64,000 nt of DNA from assembly GCF_900220985.1 (NCBI RefSeq), contig NZ_OCPC01000001.1, positions 350,836-414,835 on the forward strand. Reading direction: 5' to 3'. Under the pieces are notes generated by a model. The model searched no databases and was not told the origin of the DNA. It saw nothing but the letters and a program-made list of their open reading frames with translations. Positions 7,339 to 15,414 of the stretch are shown piece after piece. The translations under genes were made by a program, and so were the position numbers. This stretch comes from Parahoeflea halophila. GTDB taxonomy: Bacteria; Pseudomonadota; Alphaproteobacteria; Rhizobiales; Rhizobiaceae. How positions within the stretch are numbered: the first letter of the stretch is position 1; each line of letters opens with the position of its first letter.

Positions 7339-8181
7339 TCAATTTGTCGGCCGCGGCGCGCCAAGGGCGCGCATGACGGTGCGGGCAGCCTGCATCACCG
7401 GGTGGTGGGTGTCGTTGAGGATCGCCACCCGGTCAAAACGTTCAGGGTCACAATTGACGGCCTCCCGAAGCGCCGCGCCAAAGGCCATGCGCAGCTCGGT
7501 GCCGATGTTGAACTTGCAGATGTTCGATCCCCTGGCCAGTGCCATGCGCTGTGCCACCGGAACGCCGGAACCGCCGTGGATCACCAATGGCACCGCGGTG
7601 ACAGCCTCGATGGCCCGGATCCGCGGCTCGTCGAGCTTACCCTCAGCGTTCTGCTGCAGATGCACATTGCCGACAGAGATCGCCATCGCGTCAACGCCGG
7701 TCTCACGGGCGAACCGGGCCGCCTCAGCCGGTTCGGTGCCGGCCGAATTCTCGCCACCGGAATAGCCGACAAACCCGATCTCGCCTTCGCAGGAGATACC
7801 GGCCTTGTGCGCCATCTCGGCGATTGCCGCGGTCTCCTCGATGTTCTGCGACAGCGCTTTGCGCGAACCATCGAACATCAGCGAAGTAAAGCCGCAATCA
7901 AGCGCTTCCTTGCATTCCTCGAAGGTGTAGCCGTGATCGAGATGAACCACCACCCGCACGCTGGCAGTCTCGGCCAGGTGGCGAAGCATCCTGCCCAGCA
8001 CCGGCAGCGGCGTATGCGCCCGGCAGGAAGGCCCCGCCTGCAGGATCACCGGCGCGGCTTCCGCTTCCGCAGCCGCCACATAGGCACGGGCGTCCTCCCA
8101 GCCCAGCGTCACCAGCCCCGCGACCGCATAACCGTCTTTCAGCGCCGGCTGCAACACATCCGCAAGCGTGGCGACACTCAT
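7339..8181 (-). CDS. iolJ: Class II aldolase, probable IolJ (DKGP aldolase)
   Basis: A 280-residue class II fructose-bisphosphate-aldolase-family enzyme. By context it would cleave 2-deoxy-5-keto-D-gluconate 6-phosphate to dihydroxyacetone phosphate and malonate semialdehyde, the step after IolC. Metal and substrate motifs are visible: VVHLDHG (Zn-binding His), EGEIGFVG, SVGNVH, and VIHGGSGVP. The start overlaps the iolB stop (ATGA), so it is the last gene of iolC-iolB-iolJ, all leftward. Family membership is certain; IolJ specificity over a tagatose- or fructose-bisphosphate aldolase is inferred from the neighbours. Confidence 0.82.
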   Translation of the reverse strand: MSVATLADVLQPALKDGYAVAGLVTLGWEDARAYVAAAEAEAAPVILQAGPSCRAHTPLPVLGRMLRHLAETASVRVVVHLDHGYTFEECKEALDCGFTSLMFDGSRKALSQNIEETAAIAEMAHKAGISCEGEIGFVGYSGGENSAGTEPAEAARFARETGVDAMAISVGNVHLQQNAEGKLDEPRIRAIEAVTAVPLVIHGGSGVPVAQRMALARGSNICKFNIGTELRMAFGAALREAVNCDPERFDRVAILNDTHHPVMQAARTVMRALGAPRPTN

Positions 8182-9020
8182 CTGAACTTCGCGACCATGT
8201 CCTTGATGCCGGGAATTGTTTCGATCTGGTTGGCATGGGTGGGCTGGAAATACTGCACCAGCGAGCGCTGGCTCAGCCCGCCCAGAATGGTGAAGTAGTA
8301 CATCTCGTAGCCTGGCAGCACACAGCAGGGATGATAGCCCCTGTCGAGGCAGATCGTCGACCCGTCGACGATGTGATAGGCGTCGCCGGGCTCGTTGTCC
8401 GCGCGCTGCAGCATCTGCACGCCGGAGCCGTGACTGGGCCGGAAGCGGAAATTGTAGGTCTCGTCGTGCCGGGTCTCGTCGGGCAGCCGGTCGGTGTCGT
8501 GCTTGTGGCTGGGGAACCCCGACCAGCCGCCCTGCCCGACCGTAAACAGCTCGCTGACCAGCAGCCGGCCGACCTTGCCGTGATGCTTCTGACCGAGAAT
8601 GTGCTTGATCTTGCGATGGGTCTTGGTGTCGTCGGAACCGTACTGCACGACGTCAAGCCCGTCGGTGCGCACATCGAACGGTTCGAGAACCTTGTCGTAT
8701 CTGGCCCCGGCGATGAAGGTTTCGGTTTCGTCGGAGGTACACACAATGGTCACTTTGGCGCCGACCGGCACATAGACGCCCTCCGGCTCTCCATCCCAGA
8801 CATCGACACCGCGATTGCCGAGACTGGCATAGGAGACGCCCTCGACCTCGACATCAACCGTGCCGGTGGCAGGCACGATGCAGGTCTCGTAGCCCGGCAC
8901 CTGGTAGGCGAAGGCCTCGCCCTTTTTCAGCTTGACGATGTTGAAATAGTTGAGCGGAACGCAAGCATCGTCGACATCGACGATCGGCGCGTTTTGATTG
9001 TTGTAGGGCGCGATATGCAT
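8178..9020 (-). CDS. iolB: 5-deoxy-glucuronate isomerase
   Basis: A 280-residue KduI/IolB-fold bicupin. In inositol catabolism it converts 5-deoxy-D-glucuronate to 2-deoxy-5-keto-D-gluconate, the IolC substrate. Cupin metal ligands are suggested by FPSHKHDTD, RHDETYNFRF and DRGYHPCCVLPGYEMYYF in the second half. Length and the conserved C-terminal YFTILGG region match IolB. AAGGA lies about eight bases before the ATG. It lies 29 bases after iolC and overlaps the aldolase start by four bases, a tight operon. Confidence 0.9.
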   Translation of the reverse strand: MHIAPYNNQNAPIVDVDDACVPLNYFNIVKLKKGEAFAYQVPGYETCIVPATGTVDVEVEGVSYASLGNRGVDVWDGEPEGVYVPVGAKVTIVCTSDETETFIAGARYDKVLEPFDVRTDGLDVVQYGSDDTKTHRKIKHILGQKHHGKVGRLLVSELFTVGQGGWSGFPSHKHDTDRLPDETRHDETYNFRFRPSHGSGVQMLQRADNEPGDAYHIVDGSTICLDRGYHPCCVLPGYEMYYFTILGGLSQRSLVQYFQPTHANQIETIPGIKDMVAKFR

Positions 9021-9049
9021 GGGTCAGATCCTTTTGGAATTCCATGGAG

Positions 9050-10030
9050 TCAGACGCTGGTGGGTCCGGGATGGGTGGCGAGGAAGGCTTCGAGCTGGTT
9101 GTGATCGGGCATGGCCGGGGCGCAGCCGGGCCGCGAGACGACGATCGAGGCGCAGGCCGAGCCGCGCAGCACCGCCTCACCGATCTCCCGGCCTTCCGAT
9201 AACGCGGCCAGCAGCCCGGCCATGAAACTGTCCCCGGCCCCCGTGGGCTTGAGCGCCGTGACCGGGTAGATGCCGGTGCGCAGTTCTTTGCCGCCGGCTA
9301 AGGTGACGGCGCCTTCGGGTCCCATCTTGTAGACAACGATCTCGGCGCTTGAAGCGGCCAGTTCACGTGCCTTCTCCAGCCCCTTGTCGATGCCGCCGGC
9401 CATGAAGCCGAACTCCTCGTCATTGCCGACGATCACATCCGCCATGCCGCCTGCCCGCGACAGCACGTCTGCAGCCTCCTCGGCGGAAGCCCAGGAGTAG
9501 GGCCGGTAGTCGACATCGAAGATGACCGGCAGCCCGGCGGCCCGCGCCAGCTCGAACGCCCGGAAGGTCGCCGAGCGCGACGGCTCCGCCGCAAACACCG
9601 TGCCTGCAGTGATCAATGCGCCATACTTGCCGTAGTCCACCGCCTCCACATCGGCAATGTCCATCTGAAAATCGGCAGCATTGTTGCGGTAGATGACACT
9701 CTGGTGCTCCTCGATCCGGGTCTCGTAAACGGCCAACGAGGTGCGGCATTCGCCGCTGACTGCCCTCACATGGCTCCTGTCGACGCCGTAATGGTCGAGC
9801 TGGTCAAGGCAATACCAGCCGACCGCATCGTCCGACACCCTGGTCACAAGCGCCGCCCTGCAGCCGAGTTTGACGAGGCCCGCTGCGATGTTGGCGCTCG
9901 AGCCGCCCATTGCCACCATCATGGAGGTGGCATTGCGGGTCCGGGATCCGGCAGGATCGGGCGACAGATCCATGCCGACGCGGCCAATCACCAGGAAATT
10001 GCGCGCCTTTATGCCATTGAGTACGCTCAT
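9050..10030 (-). CDS. iolC: 5-dehydro-2-deoxygluconokinase (PfkB family)
   Basis: A 326-residue ribokinase-fold sugar kinase that phosphorylates 2-deoxy-5-keto-D-gluconate. The N-terminal GGSSANIAAGL signature and the C-terminal TGAGDSFMAG motif with catalytic Asp267 are intact. The start at 10030 (MSVLNGIKA) is where PfkB/IolC similarity begins; the frame stays open for about 900 bases further because it runs antisense to iolG, which is not coding. In many rhizobia IolC carries a C-terminal DUF2090 aldolase-like domain; here it is absent and a separate aldolase gene closes the operon. Confidence 0.9.
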   Translation of the reverse strand: MSVLNGIKARNFLVIGRVGMDLSPDPAGSRTRNATSMMVAMGGSSANIAAGLVKLGCRAALVTRVSDDAVGWYCLDQLDHYGVDRSHVRAVSGECRTSLAVYETRIEEHQSVIYRNNAADFQMDIADVEAVDYGKYGALITAGTVFAAEPSRSATFRAFELARAAGLPVIFDVDYRPYSWASAEEAADVLSRAGGMADVIVGNDEEFGFMAGGIDKGLEKARELAASSAEIVVYKMGPEGAVTLAGGKELRTGIYPVTALKPTGAGDSFMAGLLAALSEGREIGEAVLRGSACASIVVSRPGCAPAMPDHNQLEAFLATHPGPTSV

Positions 10031-10156
10031 GTCCGCCCCACGGGTTTCTCCTGTCACGGGCTTCGCATCGGCCGGGCATGCTTGCGCTGCTGACCCAATG
10101 CCGATGCCCTCTCCGCCGCGCCGGCCAGAACGGATGACCGCGGCCGGAAATGCCGC

Positions 10157-10185
10157 TTGCGAAACATCCTGTCCAACGATACAAA
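10157..10185 (+). promoter_or_regulatory. Promoter of the rightward iol genes
   Basis: TTGCGA (10157-10162), a 17-base spacer and TACAAA (10180-10185) form a plausible sigma-70 promoter reading toward iolG. The operator palindrome begins two bases after the -10 hexamer, so a bound repressor would sit on the transcription start. Confidence 0.5.
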
Positions 10186-10186
10186 T

Positions 10187-10204
10187 TTTGCAACCGGTTG
10201 CAAA
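10187..10204. promoter_or_regulatory. LacI-type operator in the iol divergent promoter region
   Basis: The 18-bp perfect palindrome TTTGCAACCGGTTGCAAA has the CG-centred shape of LacI/GalR-family operators. The 14-bp core TGCAACCGGTTGCA also occurs at 19792-19805 before the LacI-type gene in this window. It lies between iolC and iolG and could control both directions. Confidence 0.75.
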
Positions 10205-10228
10205 CCGAATTTCAAGATGGGTCCGATC

Positions 10229-11335
10229 ATGCGTGAAATTGGCGTTGGCATTGTTGGCGGCGGCTATATGGGCAAGGCCCATGCCGTGGCCATGGCAGCC
10301 GTCGGCGCCGTCTTCGACACGGCGCTGCGCCCGCGGCTGGAGATGGTCTCGGCCGGGTCGCCTGACTCGGCCGAGCGCTACCGCGCAGCCTACGGGTTCA
10401 ACCGTGCGGCTTCGGACTGGCAGGAGCTGGTGGCCGATGCGAAGGTCGAGGCGATCGTCATCGCCTCGCCGCAATCCACCCATCGCGCCATTGCGGAAGC
10501 CGCTTTTGCGCTGGGCAAGCCGGTGCTGTGCGAAAAACCCATGGGCGCAAGTCTGGAAGACAGCCGCGCCATGGTCGAGGCTGCAGAGAAAAGCGGTGCG
10601 GCCAACATGGTCGGTTTCAACTATATCCGCACGCCCGCCAGCCAGTTTGCCCGCAAGCTGATTGCCGAGGGCGAGATCGGCGAGATCACCTGGTTTCGCG
10701 GCGAGCACACCGAGGATTTCCTCGCCGACCCTGAAACGTCTGCCAGCTGGCGGACAAAAGGCCGGGCCAATGGCACCATGGGCGACCTGGCGCCGCACAT
10801 GATCAACGCGGCACTTGCACTGGTCGGACCGGTAAAGACACTGATCGCGGACATCGAGACCGTGCATGCCACCCGCCCGGGGGGTACCGTCAGCAATGAT
10901 GATCAGGGCCAGTTGATGTGCCGCTTCGAAAATGGCGCCATGGGAAGCATGCATTTCAGCCGCATCGCGACGGGCCGCAAGATGGGCTACGCCTACGAAA
11001 TCACCGGCACGAAAGGCGCGATCCGCTTCGATCAGGAAGACCAGAACGCGCTCTGGCTATACCGGATGGATGAGCCGGAAGCGGTGCGTGGTTTCCGGAA
11101 GATCCTCGCCGGTCCGGCGCATCCCGATTTCCTGCCCTTCTGCCAGGGCCCCGGCCACGGCACCGGCTACCAGGACCAGATTACAATCGAGGCGCGGGAC
11201 TTCCTGCGCGCCATCGAGACCGGCACACCGGTGTGGCCAACCTTCCGCGATGGCCTCGAAGTCAACGAAATCGTGGCGGCCGCCTTCGCTTCGTCACGCA
11301 GCAGGTCGTGGCAGACACTTGGCACAAGCGCGTGA
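10229..11335 (+). CDS. iolG: Gfo/Idh/MocA oxidoreductase, probable inositol 2-dehydrogenase
   Basis: A 368-residue NAD(P)-dependent dehydrogenase, by context oxidising myo-inositol (or an isomer) to 2-keto-inositol. It has the Rossmann motif GIVGGGYMGKAH at the N-terminus, CEKPMG near residue 110 with the conserved catalytic Lys, and the GTMGDLAPHMI region with the conserved Asp/His. The start is uncertain: ATG 10229 begins right at the Rossmann strand, while ATG 10217 or the GTG-like frame from 10157 would extend it and overlap the operator. It heads a rightward operon (17-base gap to the next gene), under the operator at 10187-10204. Confidence 0.85.
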   Translation: MREIGVGIVGGGYMGKAHAVAMAAVGAVFDTALRPRLEMVSAGSPDSAERYRAAYGFNRAASDWQELVADAKVEAIVIASPQSTHRAIAEAAFALGKPVLCEKPMGASLEDSRAMVEAAEKSGAANMVGFNYIRTPASQFARKLIAEGEIGEITWFRGEHTEDFLADPETSASWRTKGRANGTMGDLAPHMINAALALVGPVKTLIADIETVHATRPGGTVSNDDQGQLMCRFENGAMGSMHFSRIATGRKMGYAYEITGTKGAIRFDQEDQNALWLYRMDEPEAVRGFRKILAGPAHPDFLPFCQGPGHGTGYQDQITIEARDFLRAIETGTPVWPTFRDGLEVNEIVAAAFASSRSRSWQTLGTSA

Positions 11336-11352
11336 GCGGAGGGGAATGAAAC

Positions 11353-12243
11353 ATGACAATGAGGATTGGAAACGCCCCCTGCTCCTGGGGCGTGGAATTT
11401 GCCGGCGATCCGCGCAACCCGCCTTGGCGGACGGTGCTCAGGCAATGCGCCGAGGCCGGCTACACCGGCATTGAACTCGGTCCCGCCGGCTACATGCCGG
11501 AGGATCCTTCGGTCCTTGCCGAAGCGCTGGAGGGGAACGGGCTCGAACTGATTGGCGGGGTCGTCTTCCGCGCCTTCCACGATGCCGGCCAGTGGGACGA
11601 TGTGATGGACGGCGCGGTGCGCACTTGCAAAGCGCTTGCTGCGCACGGAGCCCAACATCTGGTGCTGATCGACTCGATTTCTCCGCGGCGCGCCCCCACT
11701 GCCGGCCGTGCCGACGAGGCCGAACGGATGGACGCGGCGGAGTGGGCCTCCTTTCGCGACCGCATCGCCACCGTGGCAAGAATGGGGGTTGAAGAATACG
11801 GCCTCACCGTCGGCATCCACGCCCATGCGGCGGGTTTCATCGATTTCGAACCGGAACTTGAGCGGCTGCTTGACGAGGTGGATGAGAAGATCCTCAGGAT
11901 CTGCTTCGACACGGGCCACCATTCCTATGCGGGCTATGACCCGGTGGCCTTCACGAAGCGCCACATTGGCCGTATTTCCTACATGCATTTCAAGGACATC
12001 GACCCGGAAGTTAAAGCGGCGGCCATTGCCAACCGCACCGGCTTTTACGAGGCCTGCGGGCAAGGCATTTTCTGCAATCTCGGCGACGGTGATGTCGACT
12101 TCCTGGCCGTGCGGCAGATCCTGCTCGATGCCGGTTTTGACGGCTGGTGCACGGTCGAGCAGGATTGCGATCCGCTGCTCGACCCCGACCCGGCTGGAGA
12201 TGCCCGGACCAACCGCGCCTATCTGCAATCCATCGGATTTTGA
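11353..12243 (+). CDS. Sugar phosphate isomerase/epimerase family, IolE-like
   Basis: A 296-residue TIM-barrel protein of the xylose-isomerase-like AP endonuclease superfamily. The start IGNAPCSWGVEF and the YTGIELGPAGYMP motif are characteristic of IolE (2-keto-myo-inositol dehydratase) and its relatives such as IolI. Metal ligands are suggested by Glu in IELGP, His in GIHAHA, Asp-x-x-His in FDTGHHSY, and Glu in CTVEQDCD. It is probably the dehydratase acting on the product of the upstream dehydrogenase, but an inosose isomerase role cannot be excluded, so no symbol is given. GGAGGGG lies a few bases upstream of the ATG. Confidence 0.8.
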   Translation: MTMRIGNAPCSWGVEFAGDPRNPPWRTVLRQCAEAGYTGIELGPAGYMPEDPSVLAEALEGNGLELIGGVVFRAFHDAGQWDDVMDGAVRTCKALAAHGAQHLVLIDSISPRRAPTAGRADEAERMDAAEWASFRDRIATVARMGVEEYGLTVGIHAHAAGFIDFEPELERLLDEVDEKILRICFDTGHHSYAGYDPVAFTKRHIGRISYMHFKDIDPEVKAAAIANRTGFYEACGQGIFCNLGDGDVDFLAVRQILLDAGFDGWCTVEQDCDPLLDPDPAGDARTNRAYLQSIGF

Positions 12244-12269
12244 GTTTGGATCAGTCACCAGACACCGTC

Positions 12270-12373
12270 ATGCCGGACCCCGATCCGGCATCAAGGCAGG
12301 CCAAGTTCCTGGGCTCGAGGAGATATTTGACCAGGCGGACGCCGGATCGCTGGACCCCGGCTCGGGGGCCTGG
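12270..12373. repeat. Intergenic palindromic repeat cluster
   Basis: Two hairpins lie between the IolE-like gene and the second oxidoreductase. ATGCCGGA (12270-12277) pairs exactly with TCCGGCAT (12284-12291), and CCAGGC (12331-12336) pairs with GCCTGG (12368-12373) around a GC-rich inner region. The CGTCATGCCGGA style resembles dispersed palindromic elements of rhizobial genomes. I see no second copy in this window. Confidence 0.45.
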
Positions 12374-12420
12374 GTAAGGAAATTCAAGACGCTGATTGAC
12401 GCCAATTGGGAGGGTTCATC

Positions 12421-13578
12421 ATGAGGAAACTGAAATGGGGTATGATCGGCGGCGGCGAAGGCAGCCAGATCGGCCCGGCTCACCGGCTCGGCGCCGGGCT
12501 TGATGGAGCGTTCGAGTTCGCTGCCGGCGCTCTCGACCACCGGCCTGATGCGGGCCGCGACTACGGCCGGCGGCTGGGACTTGACGCGGACCGCGCCTAT
12601 GGCGACTGGCACGAGATGCTCGAGGGTGAAAAGAACCGCCCGAACCGGGTCGACCTGGTCACGGTCGCCACCCCCAACTCGACCCATTACGAGATCACCA
12701 AGGCCTATCTCGAGGCCGGTTTTCACGTGCTGTGCGAAAAGCCGATGACCATGACCATCGAAGAAGGCGAAGACATTGTCCGGATCGCTGAGGCAACAGG
12801 AAGGATCTGCGCCGTCAATTACGGCTATTCCGGCTATTCGCTTGTGCGCCACATGAAGGCTATGGTGGCCCGCGGTGATCTCGGCCAGATCCGGCTGGTC
12901 AAGGCCGAATTCGCCCATGGCCACCATGCCGATGCCACCGACGCCGACAACCCGCGGGTGCGCTGGCGTTATGATCCGGCCCAGGCCGGCGTCTCGGCGC
13001 AATTTGCCGATTGCGGCATTCATGCGCTGCACATGGCATGCTTCGTTACCGGCCAGGACGTGGAAAAACTCTCCGCCGACACTGTGTCCTGCATTCCAAG
13101 CCGGGTGCTCGAAGACGATGCCATGGTCAATTTCCGTCTGTCAGGCGGCACAGTCGGCCGGTTGTGGACCTCGTCCATCGCCATCGGCAGACAGCACGGG
13201 CTGACGCTGCAGGTGTTCGGAGAAAAAGGCGGGCTCAGATGGGCCCAGGAACAGCCCAACCAGCTCTACTTCATGCCGCTGGGCGGGCGGCTGCAGATCA
13301 TCGAGCGTGGCGAGGCAAATCTGTCGCCCGAGGCCGACCGCACCTCCCGTGTCACCATTGGTCACGCCGAAGGCATGCCGCTGGCGTTCGCCAACATCTA
13401 CAAGGATCTGGCCGAAGCCATCCGCGCCGGGAAAGAAGGCCGTCCCATCGATCCGGCCGCCAATCTCTATCCGAGGGCCGAAGACGGCCTGCGCTCGATG
13501 GCAGCCGTTTTTGCGGTGGCGGAATCGGGGCTGGCGCACGGCCAATGGGTCGAAGCAAGGCCGCCGATGTTCAGGTAG
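12421..13578 (+). CDS. Gfo/Idh/MocA family oxidoreductase
   Basis: A 385-residue NAD(P)-dependent oxidoreductase with Rossmann motif GMIGGGEGSQIG, the CEKPMTM catalytic-Lys motif near residue 105 and a C-terminal substrate domain containing the CGIHALHMA segment. The placement, downstream of iolG and the IolE-like gene, suggests a second inositol dehydrogenase for an isomer such as scyllo- or D-chiro-inositol; this is inference. ATG 12421 is preferred over an in-frame TTG at 12406 because GGGAGGG precedes it. It converges with, and overlaps by eight bases, the TetR-family gene. Confidence 0.82.
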   Translation: MRKLKWGMIGGGEGSQIGPAHRLGAGLDGAFEFAAGALDHRPDAGRDYGRRLGLDADRAYGDWHEMLEGEKNRPNRVDLVTVATPNSTHYEITKAYLEAGFHVLCEKPMTMTIEEGEDIVRIAEATGRICAVNYGYSGYSLVRHMKAMVARGDLGQIRLVKAEFAHGHHADATDADNPRVRWRYDPAQAGVSAQFADCGIHALHMACFVTGQDVEKLSADTVSCIPSRVLEDDAMVNFRLSGGTVGRLWTSSIAIGRQHGLTLQVFGEKGGLRWAQEQPNQLYFMPLGGRLQIIERGEANLSPEADRTSRVTIGHAEGMPLAFANIYKDLAEAIRAGKEGRPIDPAANLYPRAEDGLRSMAAVFAVAESGLAHGQWVEARPPMFR

Positions 13579-14242
13579 GCGTTGACGGATCGGCAGCCCG
13601 GCCACCGGCACCGGAGGGCATGCCGTAGGCCGCCAGGAAGATCCGCACCGCCTCACGCGCGTGGGCGTCAAGCTCTGACCGCGAGGGGATGCCACTGTCG
13701 CCGAGCAACATCGCGGCATTGGTCGGAGCTCCCATCACCATCCAATTGAACTGGGTGGCGGCGCCGAGCGGATCGCAGTCGCGGATCTGCCCGATCGCCT
13801 TGTAGCGGGCAAGGGCCCGGGCGACCCGCCGGATCGAGACCAGCGGCCCGTTCTCGTAGAGCGAGCGGCCAAGCTCCGGAAAACGCTCGCTCTCTCCGAT
13901 GACCATGCGGCGCAACTGCATCAGCCGCGGCGTCAGGACAACGCTCAATTGGTCAATTGCCACCGCGGTGAGATAGTCCTCTACCGGCCGATCATCGAGT
14001 GGGTCTTCGACATCCTCGCCGATTGTCCGCGCGGCACCACCGGTCATCGTCTCGATCACCTCCAAAAAAAGTATCTCCTTCGACTGAAAATGCGCATAGA
14101 CGGTCTGTTTGGAGACGGCCGCCTTCTCCGCGATCGAATCCATGTTTGCGCCGAGAAAACCTGCACGCAAAAACACCTGCTCGGCAGCGGCGAGGATTTT
14201 CTCCCGGTTCCGCCGGATGCGTTTTGAAGCCCCGTTGACCAT
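13571..14242 (-). CDS. TetR/AcrR-family transcriptional regulator
   Basis: A 223-residue repressor with an N-terminal TetR helix-turn-helix (KILAAAEQVFLRAGF, then SIAEKAAVSKQTVYAHF, residues about 14-55) and a helical ligand-binding C-terminal domain of the TetR_C type. Start 14242 (MVNGASKR) fits the usual short lead-in; an ATG 17 codons earlier is possible. It is transcribed away from the GFA-like gene. The perfect palindrome at 14301-14316 in the shared intergenic region is its likely operator, controlling itself and the divergent pair. The ligand is unknown. Confidence 0.88.
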   Translation of the reverse strand: MVNGASKRIRRNREKILAAAEQVFLRAGFLGANMDSIAEKAAVSKQTVYAHFQSKEILFLEVIETMTGGAARTIGEDVEDPLDDRPVEDYLTAVAIDQLSVVLTPRLMQLRRMVIGESERFPELGRSLYENGPLVSIRRVARALARYKAIGQIRDCDPLGAATQFNWMVMGAPTNAAMLLGDSGIPSRSELDAHAREAVRIFLAAYGMPSGAGGRAADPSTPT

Positions 14243-14286
14243 GTCCTTGCCCTTGCCGCTCGCAAAGCCGAACCTAACACATCCAG

Positions 14287-14316
14287 TTGACAAATCAAAC
14301 TAGACTGTCCAGTCTA
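14287..14316 (+). promoter_or_regulatory. TetR-type operator and promoter
   Basis: TAGACTG (14301-14307), TC, CAGTCTA (14310-14316) is a perfect inverted repeat. A TTGACA -35 box sits at 14287-14292 on the rightward strand, so a bound repressor would cover the spacer and -10 region of the promoter for the GFA-like gene. Confidence 0.65.
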
Positions 14317-14339
14317 ATTAAGACGATAAGCGGGAGAAC

Positions 14340-14879
14340 ATGATGACCGACAGCCAGACACTGGCCTGCACCTGCGGCGAGGTGAAATTGCGCCTTGCAG
14401 GCCCGCCAATTGCCAGCGTGGAGTGCCTGTGCACCAGTTGCCGTACGGCGGGGCAGATCCTGGAAACCCTTCCCGGCTCGCCGCGGATTGTCGATGACAA
14501 GGGTGCGACCGCGCTCGTGATGAAGCGCAAGGACCGCGTCGAGATCCTCTCCGGCGCGCGCCATCTGCGCCAGTTCCGCCTGTCGCCGGATGCTGCAACA
14601 CGGCGTGTCGTCGCCAGCTGCTGCAACACGCCGGTATTCCTGGAGTTCAACGGCGGACATTGGCTGAGCATCTATGCCGGACTCTGGCCGCAGGCCGCGC
14701 GGCCGCCGATTGAACTGCGCACCATGACCGGCGATCTTGAGGATTCGTCCACCCTGCCCGGTGATGTGCCGAACCTGAAGCGGCATTCGTTGCAGTTTTA
14801 TGCCCTGCTTTTGAGCGCATGGGTCAGGATGGGGTTCAAAAACCCCAAATTTGCCGTCGAGGGAGAACTCAATGTCTGA
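14340..14879 (+). CDS. GFA-fold zinc-binding protein (DUF6151-like)
   Basis: A 179-residue protein with the zinc-ligand pattern of the glutathione-dependent formaldehyde-activating (GFA) fold: CTCGE near residue 10, CLCTSC near 30, and CCNTP near 98. GFA-fold proteins bind zinc; most members have no proven reaction. Here the C-terminal half is longer than in typical GFA proteins (about 130 residues). It is the first gene rightward of the TetR operator and overlaps the next gene by eight bases, so the pair is probably induced together. Role unknown. Confidence 0.68.
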   Translation: MMTDSQTLACTCGEVKLRLAGPPIASVECLCTSCRTAGQILETLPGSPRIVDDKGATALVMKRKDRVEILSGARHLRQFRLSPDAATRRVVASCCNTPVFLEFNGGHWLSIYAGLWPQAARPPIELRTMTGDLEDSSTLPGDVPNLKRHSLQFYALLLSAWVRMGFKNPKFAVEGELNV

Positions 14880-15174
14880 TGCCGATGACCGGATCGAGAT
14901 CGAAAGCATCACCTCGCCCAACCATGTTCAGCGGGTCAATCGCGCCAAATACATGGCCATGCGAGAGGCGCTGCTCCCGGTTTTGCCGAAGACAGCCCCG
15001 GGTGTCACCGTAGCCGAAGCGAAAGCGGCATTGCTTGACCATCTTTCGCCCGACCTCTTCCCCGGTGGAGCAAAGGCCGGCTGGTGGCTCAAGGCGGTCC
15101 AGCTCGATCTCGAGGCAAAGGGCGTGATCGCCCGTGGCAGCGCCAAACCGGTGCGACTCTATCGCTGCGCCTGA
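14872..15174 (+). CDS. DUF6958-like small conserved protein
   Basis: A 100-residue protein starting MSDADDR. The patterns VNRAKYMAMREALLPVLP, LFPGGAKAGWWLKAVQLD and GVIARG are of the small DUF6958-type family; that label is from memory and not checked. The Trp-Trp motif and the region up to the C-terminal LYRCA look like a winged-helix-sized domain. The ATG overlaps the end of the GFA-like gene with GGGAG upstream, indicating co-transcription under the TetR operator. No function is known to me. Confidence 0.6.
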   Translation: MSDADDRIEIESITSPNHVQRVNRAKYMAMREALLPVLPKTAPGVTVAEAKAALLDHLSPDLFPGGAKAGWWLKAVQLDLEAKGVIARGSAKPVRLYRCA

Positions 15175-15414
15175 CTTCGCTGCGCCTGCTATTGCTGAAC
15201 CGGGCAGCGGCGCCACGCAACCGGGCAAACAAGGTCACACCATCAACCTGGCCACCAATCTCCACCCCCGAGCCGAGGATGGGCTGCGCTGGATTGCTGC
15301 CGCGTTTACCTTTGTTGCTGGAGCCCTCTACGCCGAATTATTTGCCTGACTCCGCAACTGAAATCTCCTTTGCGCGTTGTAAACCAGCCGTGGTTTTCGG
15401 CTTGGGGCGCATCG

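Noticed and set aside
9050-10954. A 634-codon open frame containing iolC
   Set aside because: Only 9050-10030 is PfkB-like. The extra 300 codons run antisense to iolG and its promoter and show the composition of a shadow frame.
15134-15349. 71-codon frame after the DUF6958-like gene
   Set aside because: It overlaps the end of that gene in another frame, has no ribosome binding site and resembles no family.
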